64,000 nt of DNA from Nocardioides sp. Root122 (GCF_001425025.1 NZ_LMDE01000011.1:186001-250000), one strand, 5' to 3'; numbered from the stretch's first letter, positions 1 through 8,857 are shown. Program-made: numbers and translations. The notes: generated from the sequence alone by a model not told the origin.

Positions 1-402
1 GTCGCGGTCCTTGCCGAGAATGTTGGTGAAGGTGTGGTGGATGTAGTTGTGGGAGTACTTCCACTGCTCGCTCGGGCACACGTTGTCCCACTCGTAGACG
101 CGTGAGCTCAGGTGCGGGTCGCCCATCCAGTCGTACTGGCCGTGCATCACGTTGTGGCCGATCTCCATGTTCTCCAGGATCTTGGAGACCGACAGCGCAG
201 CGACCGCGAGCGGCCAGGCCGGCGGGAGGTAGTACAGCGCGCGGCCGAGCACCTCCATCTGCTGCTGGCGCTTGACGATGCCGCGGATGTAGGCCGCGTC
301 GTCCTCGCCGAGGTCGGCCAGGATCCGCTGGCGGAGGTCGTCCATCTCCTTGCCGAACGCCTCGAGCTGGTCAGGGGTGAGCCTCTGGTGCGTGGTGGTC
401 AT
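1..402 (-). CDS. desA3: Membrane fatty acid desaturase, DesA3-type (partial, C-terminus outside the window)
   Basis: The first 134 residues of an integral-membrane acyl desaturase are visible; the gene runs off the window start. Two histidine boxes that bind the di-iron centre can be read: HNVMHG (about residues 83-88) and HNYIHH (about 118-123). A hydrophobic segment (about 58-72) precedes box 1. The ATG at 402 follows an AAAGGA ribosome site. It lies 14 bases after the stop of the ferredoxin reductase, so the two form an operon. The pairing matches M. tuberculosis Rv3230c-Rv3229c, where the reductase feeds electrons to the stearoyl-CoA delta-9 desaturase DesA3. The oleate-forming role is inferred from that pairing. 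Confidence 0.88.
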   Translation of the reverse strand, partial: MTTTHQRLTPDQLEAFGKEMDDLRQRILADLGEDDAAYIRGIVKRQQQMEVLGRALYYLPPAWPLAVAALSVSKILENMEIGHNVMHGQYDWMGDPHLSSRVYEWDNVCPSEQWKYSHNYIHHTFTNILGKDRD

Positions 403-416
403 GGTGGGTCCTTTCG

Positions 417-1520
417 TCACAGGTCGACGACGCAGTCGCCGACCGGGGCGGAGACGCAGATCTGGATGTCCTCGTCGGGGAGCGAGGACTCGACGCCGGA
501 GAGCACGTTGCGGACGGTGCCCTCGGCCTTGCGCGTGGTGCAGGAGAAGCAGATGCCCATGCGGCACCCGAACTCGGGCGTGAGGCCGAGCGCCTCGGCC
601 TGCTCGAGGATCGGTGCGCCGCTGTTGGCGACCTGAAGGTCGCTGGCGGCGAGCACGAGGTCGCCCTCGGCACTGATCCCCCCGCTGGTCGGGCCTGTCG
701 AGACTGGCGGCTTGAAGAGCTCGAGCCGCAGCCGCGGGCTGCCGGCGTACGCCGCGCGCACCAGGTCGATCATCCCGGCGGGGCCGCACGCCCAGGTGTC
801 GGTGTCGCGGAAGCGCGGGACGAGCCGGCGCAGCTCGAGCTCGTTGAAGACGGCGTCGCCGTGGCGCAGGTGGACGGTGACGTCGTTGTCGTCGGCCGCG
901 ATCCGGGCGAGCTCGTCGGCGTAGATCTGGTCCTCCGGCGAGCGGGCGTGGTGCAGGAACGTGACGGGCCGCCCGGCACGGCCGGAGTACCCGTCACGGA
1001 GCAGGGTCCGCACCATCGACATCGCGGGCGTGATGCCCGAGCCTCCCGTGATGAAGAGCAGCGGATCGATGCCCGGGGTCGCCGGACTGATCGGCAGCGT
1101 GAAGTCGCCTTGCGCCTGGGAGAGGTGCAGCACCCGTCCCGGCTCGGCGTCGACGAGACGCCTGCTCACCTGGCCCTCCGCGTGGGAGCGGACGGTCAGG
1201 GTGATCTGCTCCCCGGGACGCGAGGCGGCCGAGGAGATCGAGAAGCACCGCGTCATCCGACGGGCGGCGCCCGGCACGTCGAGGCCCACCTGGACGTACT
1301 GCCCGGCGCGGTGGCCGCGCCAGGTGGCGGTGGGCTGGAGGGTGAGGGTGGCGACGGGAGCGCCGGGCGTGCTGGTCTCGCGGCGTACGTCGACGACGCG
1401 GGCGCGCACCTCGTGCGCGGCCCACATCGGGTTGATGCGGGAGAGATAGTGGTCGACGCTGTGCGGCGCGGCGAGGGCAGCCGCCGTGCGCGAACGCACG
1501 ATCCGGTCGAGGACGATCAT
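417..1520 (-). CDS. Ferredoxin reductase with C-terminal 2Fe-2S domain, electron donor to the desaturase
   Basis: A 367-residue flavoprotein reductase. It has an FAD-binding barrel (RCFSIS near residue 91), an NAD(P)-binding motif (ITGGSGITPAMS) and a C-terminal plant-type ferredoxin domain with CRMGICFSC and a later Cys in CVSAPVGDC. The order and length match Rv3230c, the redox partner of DesA3. An upstream ATG at 1556 is open, but the ATG at 1520 has a strong GGAGGT site. The longer start would also put the operator-like repeat at 1539-1558 inside the coding sequence, so 1520 is preferred. It is the first gene of the desaturase operon and diverges from a TetR regulator. Confidence 0.9.
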   Translation of the reverse strand: MIVLDRIVRSRTAAALAAPHSVDHYLSRINPMWAAHEVRARVVDVRRETSTPGAPVATLTLQPTATWRGHRAGQYVQVGLDVPGAARRMTRCFSISSAASRPGEQITLTVRSHAEGQVSRRLVDAEPGRVLHLSQAQGDFTLPISPATPGIDPLLFITGGSGITPAMSMVRTLLRDGYSGRAGRPVTFLHHARSPEDQIYADELARIAADDNDVTVHLRHGDAVFNELELRRLVPRFRDTDTWACGPAGMIDLVRAAYAGSPRLRLELFKPPVSTGPTSGGISAEGDLVLAASDLQVANSGAPILEQAEALGLTPEFGCRMGICFSCTTRKAEGTVRNVLSGVESSLPDEDIQICVSAPVGDCVVDL

Positions 1521-1538
1521 CCTGACCTCCGTTCCATC

Positions 1539-1558
1539 GAGTGAACGCCTGTGCACTC
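1539..1558. promoter_or_regulatory. Operator-like inverted repeat, site 1 (GTGAAC-N4-GTGCAC core)
   Basis: The site reads GAGTGAACGCCTGTGCACTC, with arms matching at 7 of 8 positions around a 4-base spacer. It sits 19 bases upstream of the reductase start. The same core recurs at 1619-1634. The form resembles the AGTGAAC-type sites bound by DesT, the TetR regulator of desaturase genes in Pseudomonas. Binding by the adjacent TetR protein is inference. Confidence 0.7.
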
Positions 1559-1616
1559 AACTATCCCCCGCGTCCGAACGGGCGTCAACCGCTCGACGGG
1601 TGATGCGGGGCACTTC

Positions 1617-1634
1617 GGTGAACGGTCGTGCACC
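1617..1634. promoter_or_regulatory. Operator-like inverted repeat, site 2 (GTGAAC-N4-GTGCAC core)
   Basis: The site reads GGTGAACGGTCGTGCACC, with arms matching at 6 of 7 positions. It shares the exact GTGAAC-N4-GTGCAC core of site 1, centred 78 bases away, and lies 58 bases upstream of the TetR start. Two copies of the same imperfect palindrome in one 171-base divergent intergenic region support a real operator pair. Confidence 0.65.
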
Positions 1635-1691
1635 CTCGTGCGAAGGCGCGTGCAGGTCGGTTCGGGGGTCCGCGTGATCTAGGCTCGACGC

Positions 1692-2345
1692 ATGCCCCCG
1701 TCGTCCGCCGAGCCCGAGGACGGCGAGTCGCGCGCCGAGCGCAAGGAACGCACCCGCCGGGCGATCCTCGATGCCGCGCTCGCGCTCGCGGCGGACTCGA
1801 ACCTGGCGGCGATCTCGCTGCGGCAGGTCGCCAAGCAGGTCGGCGTGGTGCCCACCGCGTTCTACCGCCACTTCGGCTCCCTCGAGCTCCTGGGCCTGGC
1901 GCTGGTCGACGAGAGCTTCCGCTCCCTCCGCCTGATGCTCATGGACGTGTGGCGCCATGCCCCGGAGTACCGCGACTTCATCGACGGCTCGCTGCCGATC
2001 GTGGCGGAGCACGTGCGGGAGAACCGGTCCCACTACGCCTTCATCGCCCGCGAGCGGACCGCCGGTCCCCCACGCGTCCGCGAGGCGATCAGCCACGAGA
2101 TCGAGCTGATCACCCGCGAGCTGGCCACCGACATCGCCCGCAGCGGCGCGGCCCAGCAGTACTCCAGCGCCGACATCGGCCTGCTGGCCGACCTCATCGT
2201 GTCGTTCGTGGTGACGATAACCGAACGGCTCGTGGAGGACCCCGACTCCGAGGCCCGCACGTTGGCGCAGGCCCGCACCCAGCTGCGGATGCTGCTGGTC
2301 GGCGCCCTCAACTGGCGCTCGCGCGAGCCCGCGGCAGGGGCGTGA
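1692..2345 (+). CDS. TetR-family regulator, probable controller of the desaturase operon
   Basis: A 217-residue TetR-family protein. The N-terminal helix-turn-helix (about residues 20-65) includes ISLRQVAKQVGVVPTAFYRHF, a recognition helix of the FabR/DesT type (VVPTAFYRHF). The C-terminal half is helical, as expected for ligand binding. It diverges from the reductase-desaturase operon, with two matching inverted repeats between them. By analogy with DesT it may sense acyl-CoA saturation; this is inferred. A GTG-started gene follows 4 bases after its stop. Confidence 0.85.
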   Translation: MPPSSAEPEDGESRAERKERTRRAILDAALALAADSNLAAISLRQVAKQVGVVPTAFYRHFGSLELLGLALVDESFRSLRLMLMDVWRHAPEYRDFIDGSLPIVAEHVRENRSHYAFIARERTAGPPRVREAISHEIELITRELATDIARSGAAQQYSSADIGLLADLIVSFVVTITERLVEDPDSEARTLAQARTQLRMLLVGALNWRSREPAAGA

Positions 2346-2349
2346 CGCG

Positions 2350-2865
2350 GTGGGACTCGCGGACGACCTCGGCTACTCGCACTCCTCGGCCAACCCGCTC
2401 CACCGGCTCGTCCGGTGGGCCGCCGGCACCCGCCCCGGCGGCTGGGCGTTCTCACGCGTGCTGCGCCACCTCGACGACACCGTCGGCAGGCTCAGCAAGG
2501 GCCGGCAGAGCGCACCCGGCCTGCTCGCCGGCCTGGCAGTGCTCGACGTCACGACGACCGGCCGCAAGTCCGGCAAGCCACGCACCAGCCACCTCATCGC
2601 GACGCCGTACGCCGGCACGCTCGCGCTGCTCGGCACCAACTTCGGGCAGGCCGCCACCCCGGCGTGGGCGCTGAACCTGGAGGCCGACCCGCGCGCCGTG
2701 GTGACCTACCGCAACACCTCGCGCGAGGTCACCGCCCGTCCTGCGACGCCGGCTGAGGCGGAGGAGATCTTCGCCCTGGCCGGGGAAATCTACCCCGGCT
2801 ACCTCAGCTACCGGCAGCGCATCGGGCAGAGCCGGAGGATCCGCGCCTTCGTGCTCGAGGCCTGA
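2350..2865 (+). CDS. Nitroreductase/deazaflavin (F420)-dependent oxidoreductase family protein
   Basis: A 171-residue protein with the hallmarks of the DUF385/Ddn family, split-barrel enzymes that use reduced F420 or flavin. It has the LDVTTTGRKSGKPRTSHL strand-turn region (about 60-78) and the LGTNFGQAATPAWALNLEADP segment, which in the family lies at the cofactor pocket. The GTG start lies 4 bases after the TetR stop, so the two are probably co-transcribed. The substrate cannot be read from sequence. Confidence 0.85.
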   Translation: MGLADDLGYSHSSANPLHRLVRWAAGTRPGGWAFSRVLRHLDDTVGRLSKGRQSAPGLLAGLAVLDVTTTGRKSGKPRTSHLIATPYAGTLALLGTNFGQAATPAWALNLEADPRAVVTYRNTSREVTARPATPAEAEEIFALAGEIYPGYLSYRQRIGQSRRIRAFVLEA

Positions 2866-3561
2866 TCAGGTGCCGGTTCGCGGCACCACGGGGCGGACGG
2901 TCACGTCGGGGATCGTCGCGTCGACGGGCAGGTCGACGACGTGCACGATCGTGTCGACCACCGTCTCCGCGCTGATCCACCGCGAGGAGTCATAGGTCCG
3001 ACCCTCCTGCTCGTGCACCTTCTCCTGCATCGGCGTCGCGGTGCGGCTCGGGTAGACCGTGCTCACCCGCACCCCGTGCTCGACCTCCTCGGCGCGCAAC
3101 GCGTCGGCGAAGGCGCGCAGGCCGAACTTCGAGGCGGCGTACGCCGACCACTCGGCGCTCGCGGACAGCCCGGCCGAGGAGTTCACGAAGACGACCGTGC
3201 CGCGGCTCGCCCGCAGGCGCGGGAGGAGCTCGCGGGTCAGCACGGCCGGGGCGGTGAGGTTGACGGTGATCTGCTCCTCCCACTCGGCCAGCCGCAGCCG
3301 GTCCACCCTCGCGAGGTCGACGACGCCGGCGACGTGCAGCAGGGTGTCGACCGGTCCGTCCACCTGGCGCCCGAGCCCGTTGAGGGTGCCGGGCTCCGCG
3401 AGGTCCGCGACCAGGACCTCCGCCTGCGGGAACGTTCCGCCCAGCTCGGCCGCGCGGGCCTCGCTGCGGGCGAGGAGGACGAGGTCGTCGCCGCGGCCGG
3501 CGAGCCGGTGCGCGAGGGCGAGCCCGATGCCCGAGCCGGCACCGGTCAGGACGTGCCTCAC
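2866..3561 (-). CDS. Short-chain dehydrogenase/reductase (SDR)
   Basis: A 231-residue classical SDR. It has the nucleotide-binding TGAGSGIG at the N-terminus, an acidic residue in VADLAEP, and a catalytic Ser in VNSSAG with YAASK (Tyr-Lys). The usual NNAG motif is replaced by HVAG. The GTG start overlaps the stop of the upstream medium-chain reductase by 4 bases (GTGA), so the two oxidoreductases are translationally coupled. It converges with the F420-family gene with no spacer. Substrate unknown. Confidence 0.9.
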   Translation of the reverse strand: MRHVLTGAGSGIGLALAHRLAGRGDDLVLLARSEARAAELGGTFPQAEVLVADLAEPGTLNGLGRQVDGPVDTLLHVAGVVDLARVDRLRLAEWEEQITVNLTAPAVLTRELLPRLRASRGTVVFVNSSAGLSASAEWSAYAASKFGLRAFADALRAEEVEHGVRVSTVYPSRTATPMQEKVHEQEGRTYDSSRWISAETVVDTIVHVVDLPVDATIPDVTVRPVVPRTGT

Positions 3562-4526
3562 CGGGTGAACACGATCTTGCCGAAGACCTCGCCCCCGGCC
3601 ATCGAGGCGAAGCCGTCACGGGCCTGCTCCATCGGGAGCGTGTGGTCGATCAGCGGCTTCGTGCCCGTGGCGTCGAGGAACTTCACGAGCTGGTCCAGCT
3701 CCTGGCGGGTGCCCATCGTCGAGCCGATGATCGAGAGTTGCAGGAAGAAGACCCGGGTGAGACCGGCATCGTCGACGTCGGGGCCCGAGGTCGTCCCGCT
3801 GATCACGATGCGCCCGCCCGGTCGCAGCGAGCGGATCGAGTGGCTCCACGTCGCCTTGCCGACCGTCTCCATGACCGCGTCGACCTTGACCGGCAGCCGG
3901 GCGCCCGACTCGAACACCTCGTGGGCCCCCAGCTCGACGGCCCGGGTGCGCTTGGCCTCGTCGCGGCTGGTGGCCAGCATCGTCAGGCCCGCCGCGCGGC
4001 CGAGCACGATCAGCGCCGTGGCGACACCGCCACCGGCACCCTGCACCAGCACCGTCTCCCCCGGCTTGCAGGCGCCCTGGACGAAGAGCATCCGGTAGGC
4101 GGTCAGCCAGGCGGTGGGGAGGCAGGCAGCCTCCTCGAACGACAGCGAGGCCGGCTTGGGCACGAGGTTGCGGCGCGGCACGACGACCTGGTCGGCGAAC
4201 GTGCCCTGGTGACGCTCGGACAGCAGCGACCGGCCCGGATCGTCGGCCTCGTCACCGGTCCACGCCGGGTCGCCGATGACGCCGTGCACGACGACCTCGT
4301 TGCCGTCCTCGTCGAGGCCCGCGGCGTCGCACCCGAGGATCATCGGCAGCGCCTCCTGGCGCAGGCCCACGCCGCGCAGCGACCAGAGGTCGTGGTGGTT
4401 GAGGCTGGCGGCCTTCACGGTCACCGTCGCCCACCCGTCAGGGGCCTCCGGGGCGGGGCGCTCCCCCACCACCAGGCCGCTCAGCGGGTCGTCGGAGGAG
4501 AAGGACTCGGCATAGACGGCGAACAT
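3558..4526 (-). CDS. Zinc-binding alcohol dehydrogenase family protein (MDR, quinone-oxidoreductase-like)
   Basis: A 322-residue medium-chain reductase. It has a GroES-like N-terminal domain (LNHHDLWSLRG, GCDAAG) and a Rossmann domain with VQGAGGGVATALI, a variant of the family AXXGXXG motif. It lacks the cysteine cluster of structural-zinc alcohol dehydrogenases, so a zinc-free NADPH enone or quinone reductase is possible. It is the first gene of a two-gene operon with the SDR. A ribosome site lies almost flush with the ATG. Confidence 0.88.
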   Translation of the reverse strand: MFAVYAESFSSDDPLSGLVVGERPAPEAPDGWATVTVKAASLNHHDLWSLRGVGLRQEALPMILGCDAAGLDEDGNEVVVHGVIGDPAWTGDEADDPGRSLLSERHQGTFADQVVVPRRNLVPKPASLSFEEAACLPTAWLTAYRMLFVQGACKPGETVLVQGAGGGVATALIVLGRAAGLTMLATSRDEAKRTRAVELGAHEVFESGARLPVKVDAVMETVGKATWSHSIRSLRPGGRIVISGTTSGPDVDDAGLTRVFFLQLSIIGSTMGTRQELDQLVKFLDATGTKPLIDHTLPMEQARDGFASMAGGEVFGKIVFTR

Positions 4527-4596
4527 CCTCCGACCCTAGCGAGGGATCGGCCTTAACCGGTTGCAGGTCCTCCTCCCGGGACGATTGGCTGGTCGG

Positions 4597-5838
4597 GTGA
4601 GCATCGACGTACGACCCTCCCCGGACGCCGCGACCTACCTCGCCACCGACCAGCTCGTGTGGTTCGGCGAGGTCACCGAGGCCGACGCCGAGCACCTCCG
4701 CCTCGGCCTGCCGGAGGACCAGCGCTTCGTGGTCGACCTCCCCGACGGCCCGGACGACCTGCACAGCGGCATCTACGGCGTCCGGCCGATGGAGCTGGTG
4801 CTCCCCGGCGGCGACCTGGTGCCGATCGCGGGCCTGACGTGGGTCGGCGTACATCCCGACGCGCGACGCCGGGGGGTGCTCACCGCGATGATCACCGACC
4901 ACCTCGCGCGCACGCACGACGCCGGCGTGGCGATCTCGGCCCTCCACGCCAGCGAGGCCTCCATCTACGGCCGGTTCGGCTACGGCCTGGCCGTGCTCAC
5001 CCACCAGGTCGACCTGGGTCGCGGCACCACCTTCACCGCGCCCCACCTCGAGGACGAGATCGCCGGCATCACCACGCACCTCGTGACGATGGCCGCGCCG
5101 GGCGTGCCCGAGCGGATGCGTGCGTGCCAGCTGGCTGTGGCGGGCGACTTCCCCGGCACGATCATCGGGACCGCCGACTTCTTCGCACTGCTCGCGCGCG
5201 AGACGCCCGAGGAGCTGCGCGACAAGGAGCCGCGGCGCGTCCTCTTCGCCCGCCGCGACGGCGAGGACGTCGGCTTCGTGGGGCTGCGCCGCTCCCACAA
5301 GTGGGACAACGCACGTCCCTCCGGCACCGTCACCGTCGGCTCATTCTGCGGTGGCCCCGCTGCGCGCCTGGCCCTCGCCCGACGCGTCGTCGACCTCGAC
5401 CTGATGGGCAGCACGAAGCTGGAGAACCTCGGCGCCGACGACCCGCTGCTCGCCTGGGTCGGCGGCCCCCGCGGCACCGGTGACCTCAAGACCTGGGACA
5501 GCACCTGGATCCGCCTCGTCGACCTCGAGGCTGCCTGGGCACTGCGCGGCTATGAGGACGACTGCGACGTGGTGGTCGAGGTCGAGGACCGCCACGCCCC
5601 CTGGAACGCCGGCCGCTGGCGTCTCACCGCATCGTCCGGGTCGGGCTCGGCCTCCCGGACCGACGCCCCCGCCGACGTCACGCTCGACGTGGCAGTGCTC
5701 GGCGCGGGCTACCTCGGCCGCCCGGTCGCCGGGCTCCTGCGCGCCGGCCTGGTCGCCGAGCACCGGCCCGGGGCGTACGCCGAGCTCGCCCGCGCCCTGC
5801 GCACCTCCCTGGCCCCGGAGCCGTCGATCGGCTTCTGA
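4597..5838 (+). CDS. Eis-type GNAT N-acetyltransferase
   Basis: A 413-residue protein of the Eis family: tandem GNAT domains followed by an SCP2-like C-terminal domain. The acetyl-CoA loop is seen in GVHPDARRRGVLTAMI (about residues 85-100). The IYGRFGYG segment carries the tyrosine that acts as general acid in M. tuberculosis Eis. The protein ends in Phe, whose terminal carboxylate is the proposed general base in Eis. A TTG at 4561 is open in frame, but the GTG at 4597 gives the family-like start MSIDVRPSP. Eis enzymes acetylate amines, including aminoglycosides; the substrate here is unknown. Confidence 0.88.
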   Translation: MSIDVRPSPDAATYLATDQLVWFGEVTEADAEHLRLGLPEDQRFVVDLPDGPDDLHSGIYGVRPMELVLPGGDLVPIAGLTWVGVHPDARRRGVLTAMITDHLARTHDAGVAISALHASEASIYGRFGYGLAVLTHQVDLGRGTTFTAPHLEDEIAGITTHLVTMAAPGVPERMRACQLAVAGDFPGTIIGTADFFALLARETPEELRDKEPRRVLFARRDGEDVGFVGLRRSHKWDNARPSGTVTVGSFCGGPAARLALARRVVDLDLMGSTKLENLGADDPLLAWVGGPRGTGDLKTWDSTWIRLVDLEAAWALRGYEDDCDVVVEVEDRHAPWNAGRWRLTASSGSGSASRTDAPADVTLDVAVLGAGYLGRPVAGLLRAGLVAEHRPGAYAELARALRTSLAPEPSIGF

Positions 5839-5867
5839 GCCGCCACCGGAACGCGGCCCTGTCTCCC

Positions 5868-6713
5868 CTACCGGCTCGAGCGGCCCGTGAAGTCGTCCAT
5901 CGTGTGGTAGATCCCGAGCACCTTGTCGGCGACGAAGTCGCGCACGCCGATGGGCAGCAGGCCCTTGGCGACCTCACTGATCAGCACGGTGCGGGGCAGC
6001 ACGAGCATCGGCTGCCCCTTCAGCATCGCCGCCCACGTCTGGTCCACGACGTCCTCCGGCTCGAGGAGTGGCAGCAGTGGGGCCGAGCGGGCACCGTCGA
6101 ACATCCCGGTCCTGACGTAGTAGGGGCACACGGTCGTGACCTTCACCCGCCGGTGGCCCGCCTGCTCGAGCTCGAGCCGGACCGAGTCCGACCACCCGAC
6201 GACCGCCCACTTGGAGCCGGCGTACGCCGCCATCCGCGGGTTGGCGGTCAGGCCGGCGGCCGACGCGATGTTGACCAGCCGGCACTGCCGGCCGCTCTGG
6301 ATCATCCCGGGCAGGAACGCGCGCGCCATCAGCATCGGGGCCAGGGCGTTGACCTCGAGGGTGAGCTGGGCGTCGGCGACGGGGTCGGTCTCCCAGAAGT
6401 ACCCGTTGCCGCGCACGATGCCCGCGTTGTTGACGAGCACCGTCACGGTGCCGACGCCGTCCGCGATCCGCTTCGCCGCGGCGCTGACCTGGTCGGGGTC
6501 GCGCACGTCGACGGTCTCGGTGACGACCACCGTGTCCGATCCCTCGGGCACGCCGTCACGCAGCTCATCGGCGGCCTGGGCGAGGGCCTCGGCGTTGACG
6601 TCGACCAGCACGACGGCCGCCGCGCCCTCGCGGACCGCGCGTTCGGCGAAGAGCCGGCCCATGCCCATCGCGGCGCCGGTGACGAGCACCGTTGCTCCTG
6701 ACACGTCCTTCAT
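5868..6713 (-). CDS. SDR, candidate fatty-aldehyde reductase (third gene of the wax-ester operon)
   Basis: A 281-residue SDR with TGAAMGMG (cofactor), VNNAGI, catalytic Ser in NIASAAG and YAGSK. A hydrophobic C-terminal region (about 230-260) could associate with membrane. The ATG overlaps the stop of the acyl-reductase fusion by 4 bases, so translation is coupled. Between WS/DGAT and an acyl-ACP-reductase-like protein, the obvious job is reducing fatty aldehyde to fatty alcohol for ester formation. That role is inferred from context. The family alone does not prove it. Confidence 0.85.
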   Translation of the reverse strand: MKDVSGATVLVTGAAMGMGRLFAERAVREGAAAVVLVDVNAEALAQAADELRDGVPEGSDTVVVTETVDVRDPDQVSAAAKRIADGVGTVTVLVNNAGIVRGNGYFWETDPVADAQLTLEVNALAPMLMARAFLPGMIQSGRQCRLVNIASAAGLTANPRMAAYAGSKWAVVGWSDSVRLELEQAGHRRVKVTTVCPYYVRTGMFDGARSAPLLPLLEPEDVVDQTWAAMLKGQPMLVLPRTVLISEVAKGLLPIGVRDFVADKVLGIYHTMDDFTGRSSR

Positions 6714-8857
6714 GACTGTCCTCCCTGACTGGTGGCGAGTGCGGTGGGGTGGGTGCCCGGCTGTCGGGCGGCGCCGGCGGCGAGCGCCAGGCGGCGCACG
6801 CGGTCGAAGTCCTCGTCGGTGTACACGCCGTTCACGCCGGAGATGGTGGCGAGCCGCATGCCGTGCGTGAGACCGAGGCGGTAGATCTCCTTGACCTTGG
6901 TCCACTCGATGTTGCGCCCGACCGTGAAGGTCTCGTAGCGCCCCTCGAGCGCCAGCACGATCGTCTCGGCCAGGCAGGCGTAGACGACGCCCGGGGGGAG
7001 CCCGATGTCGCGCATCCGCACGCGCTCTCCCGGCAGCTCGATCTCACCGGACTCGATGACCAGCACGTCGGGCCGCCTGGCGACGTCCTCGGCCGAGAGG
7101 TCCAGCGGCCGGGCGACGTCGGTGACGACGCAGCCCGGCTTGAGTGCCATCACGTCGAGCACCTTCTGCCCGGCGGCGGAGGTGGCGGTGACGATCATGT
7201 CCATCTCCGGCAGCGCCTCGTCGGGTCGGGCCGCGACGAACACCCGGGCCCGCGGGTCCTCCGCCTCGATCTCGGCCTTGAGGGCGAGCAGCTTGGCGGA
7301 CTCGGGCGAGACCAGCCACAGCTCGTCGCTGGCCAGCGCGAGCAACCGCGCGCAGACAGATCCGATCGCGCCGGTGGCGCCGACGACCATGGTCTTGCCG
7401 CGCAGGCGGCCCGACTCGTCGACCTCCGCGATGCCGAGCCGCTTGATCGCCTCGTGAGCCGCCCACAGCGCGCCCGACGCGCTGTAGCTGTTGCCGGTCG
7501 TCACCGGCAGGGGCGCACGCCTGGCGACGGTGACCCCGGCGTCACCGACCACCTTGGTGAACGCGCCCAGCCCCATGATCTGCGCGCCCAGCTTGCGGGC
7601 GATGTCGGCAGCCTCCAGCAGACGTGAGTAGGTGAACTCCGGACTGTGCGCCAGCATCTCCCGGGGCGTCCCGCCGACGGTGATGAGCCACCCCTCGGCC
7701 TCGGCGCCGGTGGGTGACCGGATGCCGGTGACGTGGCTGTAGACGAACGGCGGGAAGTAGGCCGCGGCCTTCTCGACCACCGAGGTCATCCCCGGGAGCT
7801 GCGTGATCGCGTCGAGCGGCTGCACGTTGTGGAAGTACTGCGTCGACAGCGGGTGGATGACGAACGCGAAGCGGCTCTTGCGCCGCGGCCCGTTGGGCAG
7901 CAGCGACCGGGGCTCGAGACCCGCGTCCTGGATGGCCCGGAGCATGGCGTCTGCGTCGAGTGGACGCACGTCCCCGGCGGCTCCGGCCCCGCGCAGCATC
8001 ATCATCGCCTCGAGCACGGCCGCCACGACGGTCACGTGCTCGAAGGGCTGCGGCGTCGTGTCGATGACCCGGTCGACGCCACGGCTGCCGAGCTCGGCCA
8101 GGCGCGCGGGCGAGATCGCGGACGAGACGACGGTCTTGCCCGCCAGGTCCTCGAGCCCGAAACCGGTGAGCTCGTCGTACGACGCCACCACCACGTCGCA
8201 GTCGCGGGCGGCGCGCCGCGCGAGACCGTGGGCGACCCACTCCGCCGGGGCGACCAGTCCGCGCCGAAGACGACCGGGGACCAGGCGCAGTGGCAGGCTC
8301 GCCGCGTCGACGGCAAGCCCCAGCGCGGCGGCGCCGGCCCGCAGGGCGAGGTTGTCGAGGCGGCCGACGGGGTCTGCGTGCTCGACGTTGGGGGTGAACT
8401 CCGAGAGCACCCTGGCCGTGCGGAGGTGGTAGCCGTTGCCCAGGACGAGGGTGCGGGCGTTGGTGAAGTAGCCCGGCAGCTCCGCCTGGACGCTGCGGAT
8501 CGCCCACTCCTGCAGGACGTCGGTGAGCAGCTCGCCGTCGGTGGCCGGCACCTCACCGCATGCCGCGCGGATCGCCTCGACCTCGTCGTCGTCGCCGGAG
8601 AAGAGACCGACCGCCCGCGCCTCCCGCACCCCGGAGATCGCGAACGCCGAGGTCCGCCCGCGCCACTGCTCGACCACCGACACGGCCGCCGCGACGTCGC
8701 CCGAGGTGCCGCGCCGCACCAGGCGGAAGGTCCGGCCCAGCAGCGTCACGGGGACGTCGTAGTCGAGCTCCGGTCCGGCCAGGCTCACGTTGAGCACCAC
8801 GAGCCTCCGGCGGGCTCGCCGGGGAGCGGATCGGTCGGCGGCGGATCGATGGGTCAT
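6710..8857 (-). CDS. Fused acyl-ACP/CoA reductase-like protein with N-terminal Rossmann-like domain
   Basis: A 715-residue protein. Residues about 329-675 resemble cyanobacterial long-chain acyl-ACP reductase (AAR). The match includes FAFVIHPLS near the start, GLGAFTKVVGDAG (429-441), the VVGATGAIGS cofactor loop (491-500), and YACLAE with Cys628 at the position of the catalytic cysteine that forms the acyl-thioester in AAR, followed by EGRYETFTVGRN. Residues about 18-290 form a second domain ending in AGKTVVSSAI and RVIDTTPQPFEH; it recalls proteins annotated as quinate-dehydrogenase-like, from memory only. The gene lies 27 bases after WS/DGAT and overlaps the SDR. Expected reaction: fatty acyl thioester to aldehyde. 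Confidence 0.75.
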   Translation of the reverse strand: MTHRSAADRSAPRRARRRLVVLNVSLAGPELDYDVPVTLLGRTFRLVRRGTSGDVAAAVSVVEQWRGRTSAFAISGVREARAVGLFSGDDDEVEAIRAACGEVPATDGELLTDVLQEWAIRSVQAELPGYFTNARTLVLGNGYHLRTARVLSEFTPNVEHADPVGRLDNLALRAGAAALGLAVDAASLPLRLVPGRLRRGLVAPAEWVAHGLARRAARDCDVVVASYDELTGFGLEDLAGKTVVSSAISPARLAELGSRGVDRVIDTTPQPFEHVTVVAAVLEAMMMLRGAGAAGDVRPLDADAMLRAIQDAGLEPRSLLPNGPRRKSRFAFVIHPLSTQYFHNVQPLDAITQLPGMTSVVEKAAAYFPPFVYSHVTGIRSPTGAEAEGWLITVGGTPREMLAHSPEFTYSRLLEAADIARKLGAQIMGLGAFTKVVGDAGVTVARRAPLPVTTGNSYSASGALWAAHEAIKRLGIAEVDESGRLRGKTMVVGATGAIGSVCARLLALASDELWLVSPESAKLLALKAEIEAEDPRARVFVAARPDEALPEMDMIVTATSAAGQKVLDVMALKPGCVVTDVARPLDLSAEDVARRPDVLVIESGEIELPGERVRMRDIGLPPGVVYACLAETIVLALEGRYETFTVGRNIEWTKVKEIYRLGLTHGMRLATISGVNGVYTDEDFDRVRRLALAAGAARQPGTHPTALATSQGGQS

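Noticed and set aside
5868..8857. Alkane-biosynthesis pathway (AAR plus aldehyde-deformylating oxygenase)
   Set aside because: No oxygenase gene of the ADO type is present; the adjacent WS/DGAT and SDR favour wax esters.
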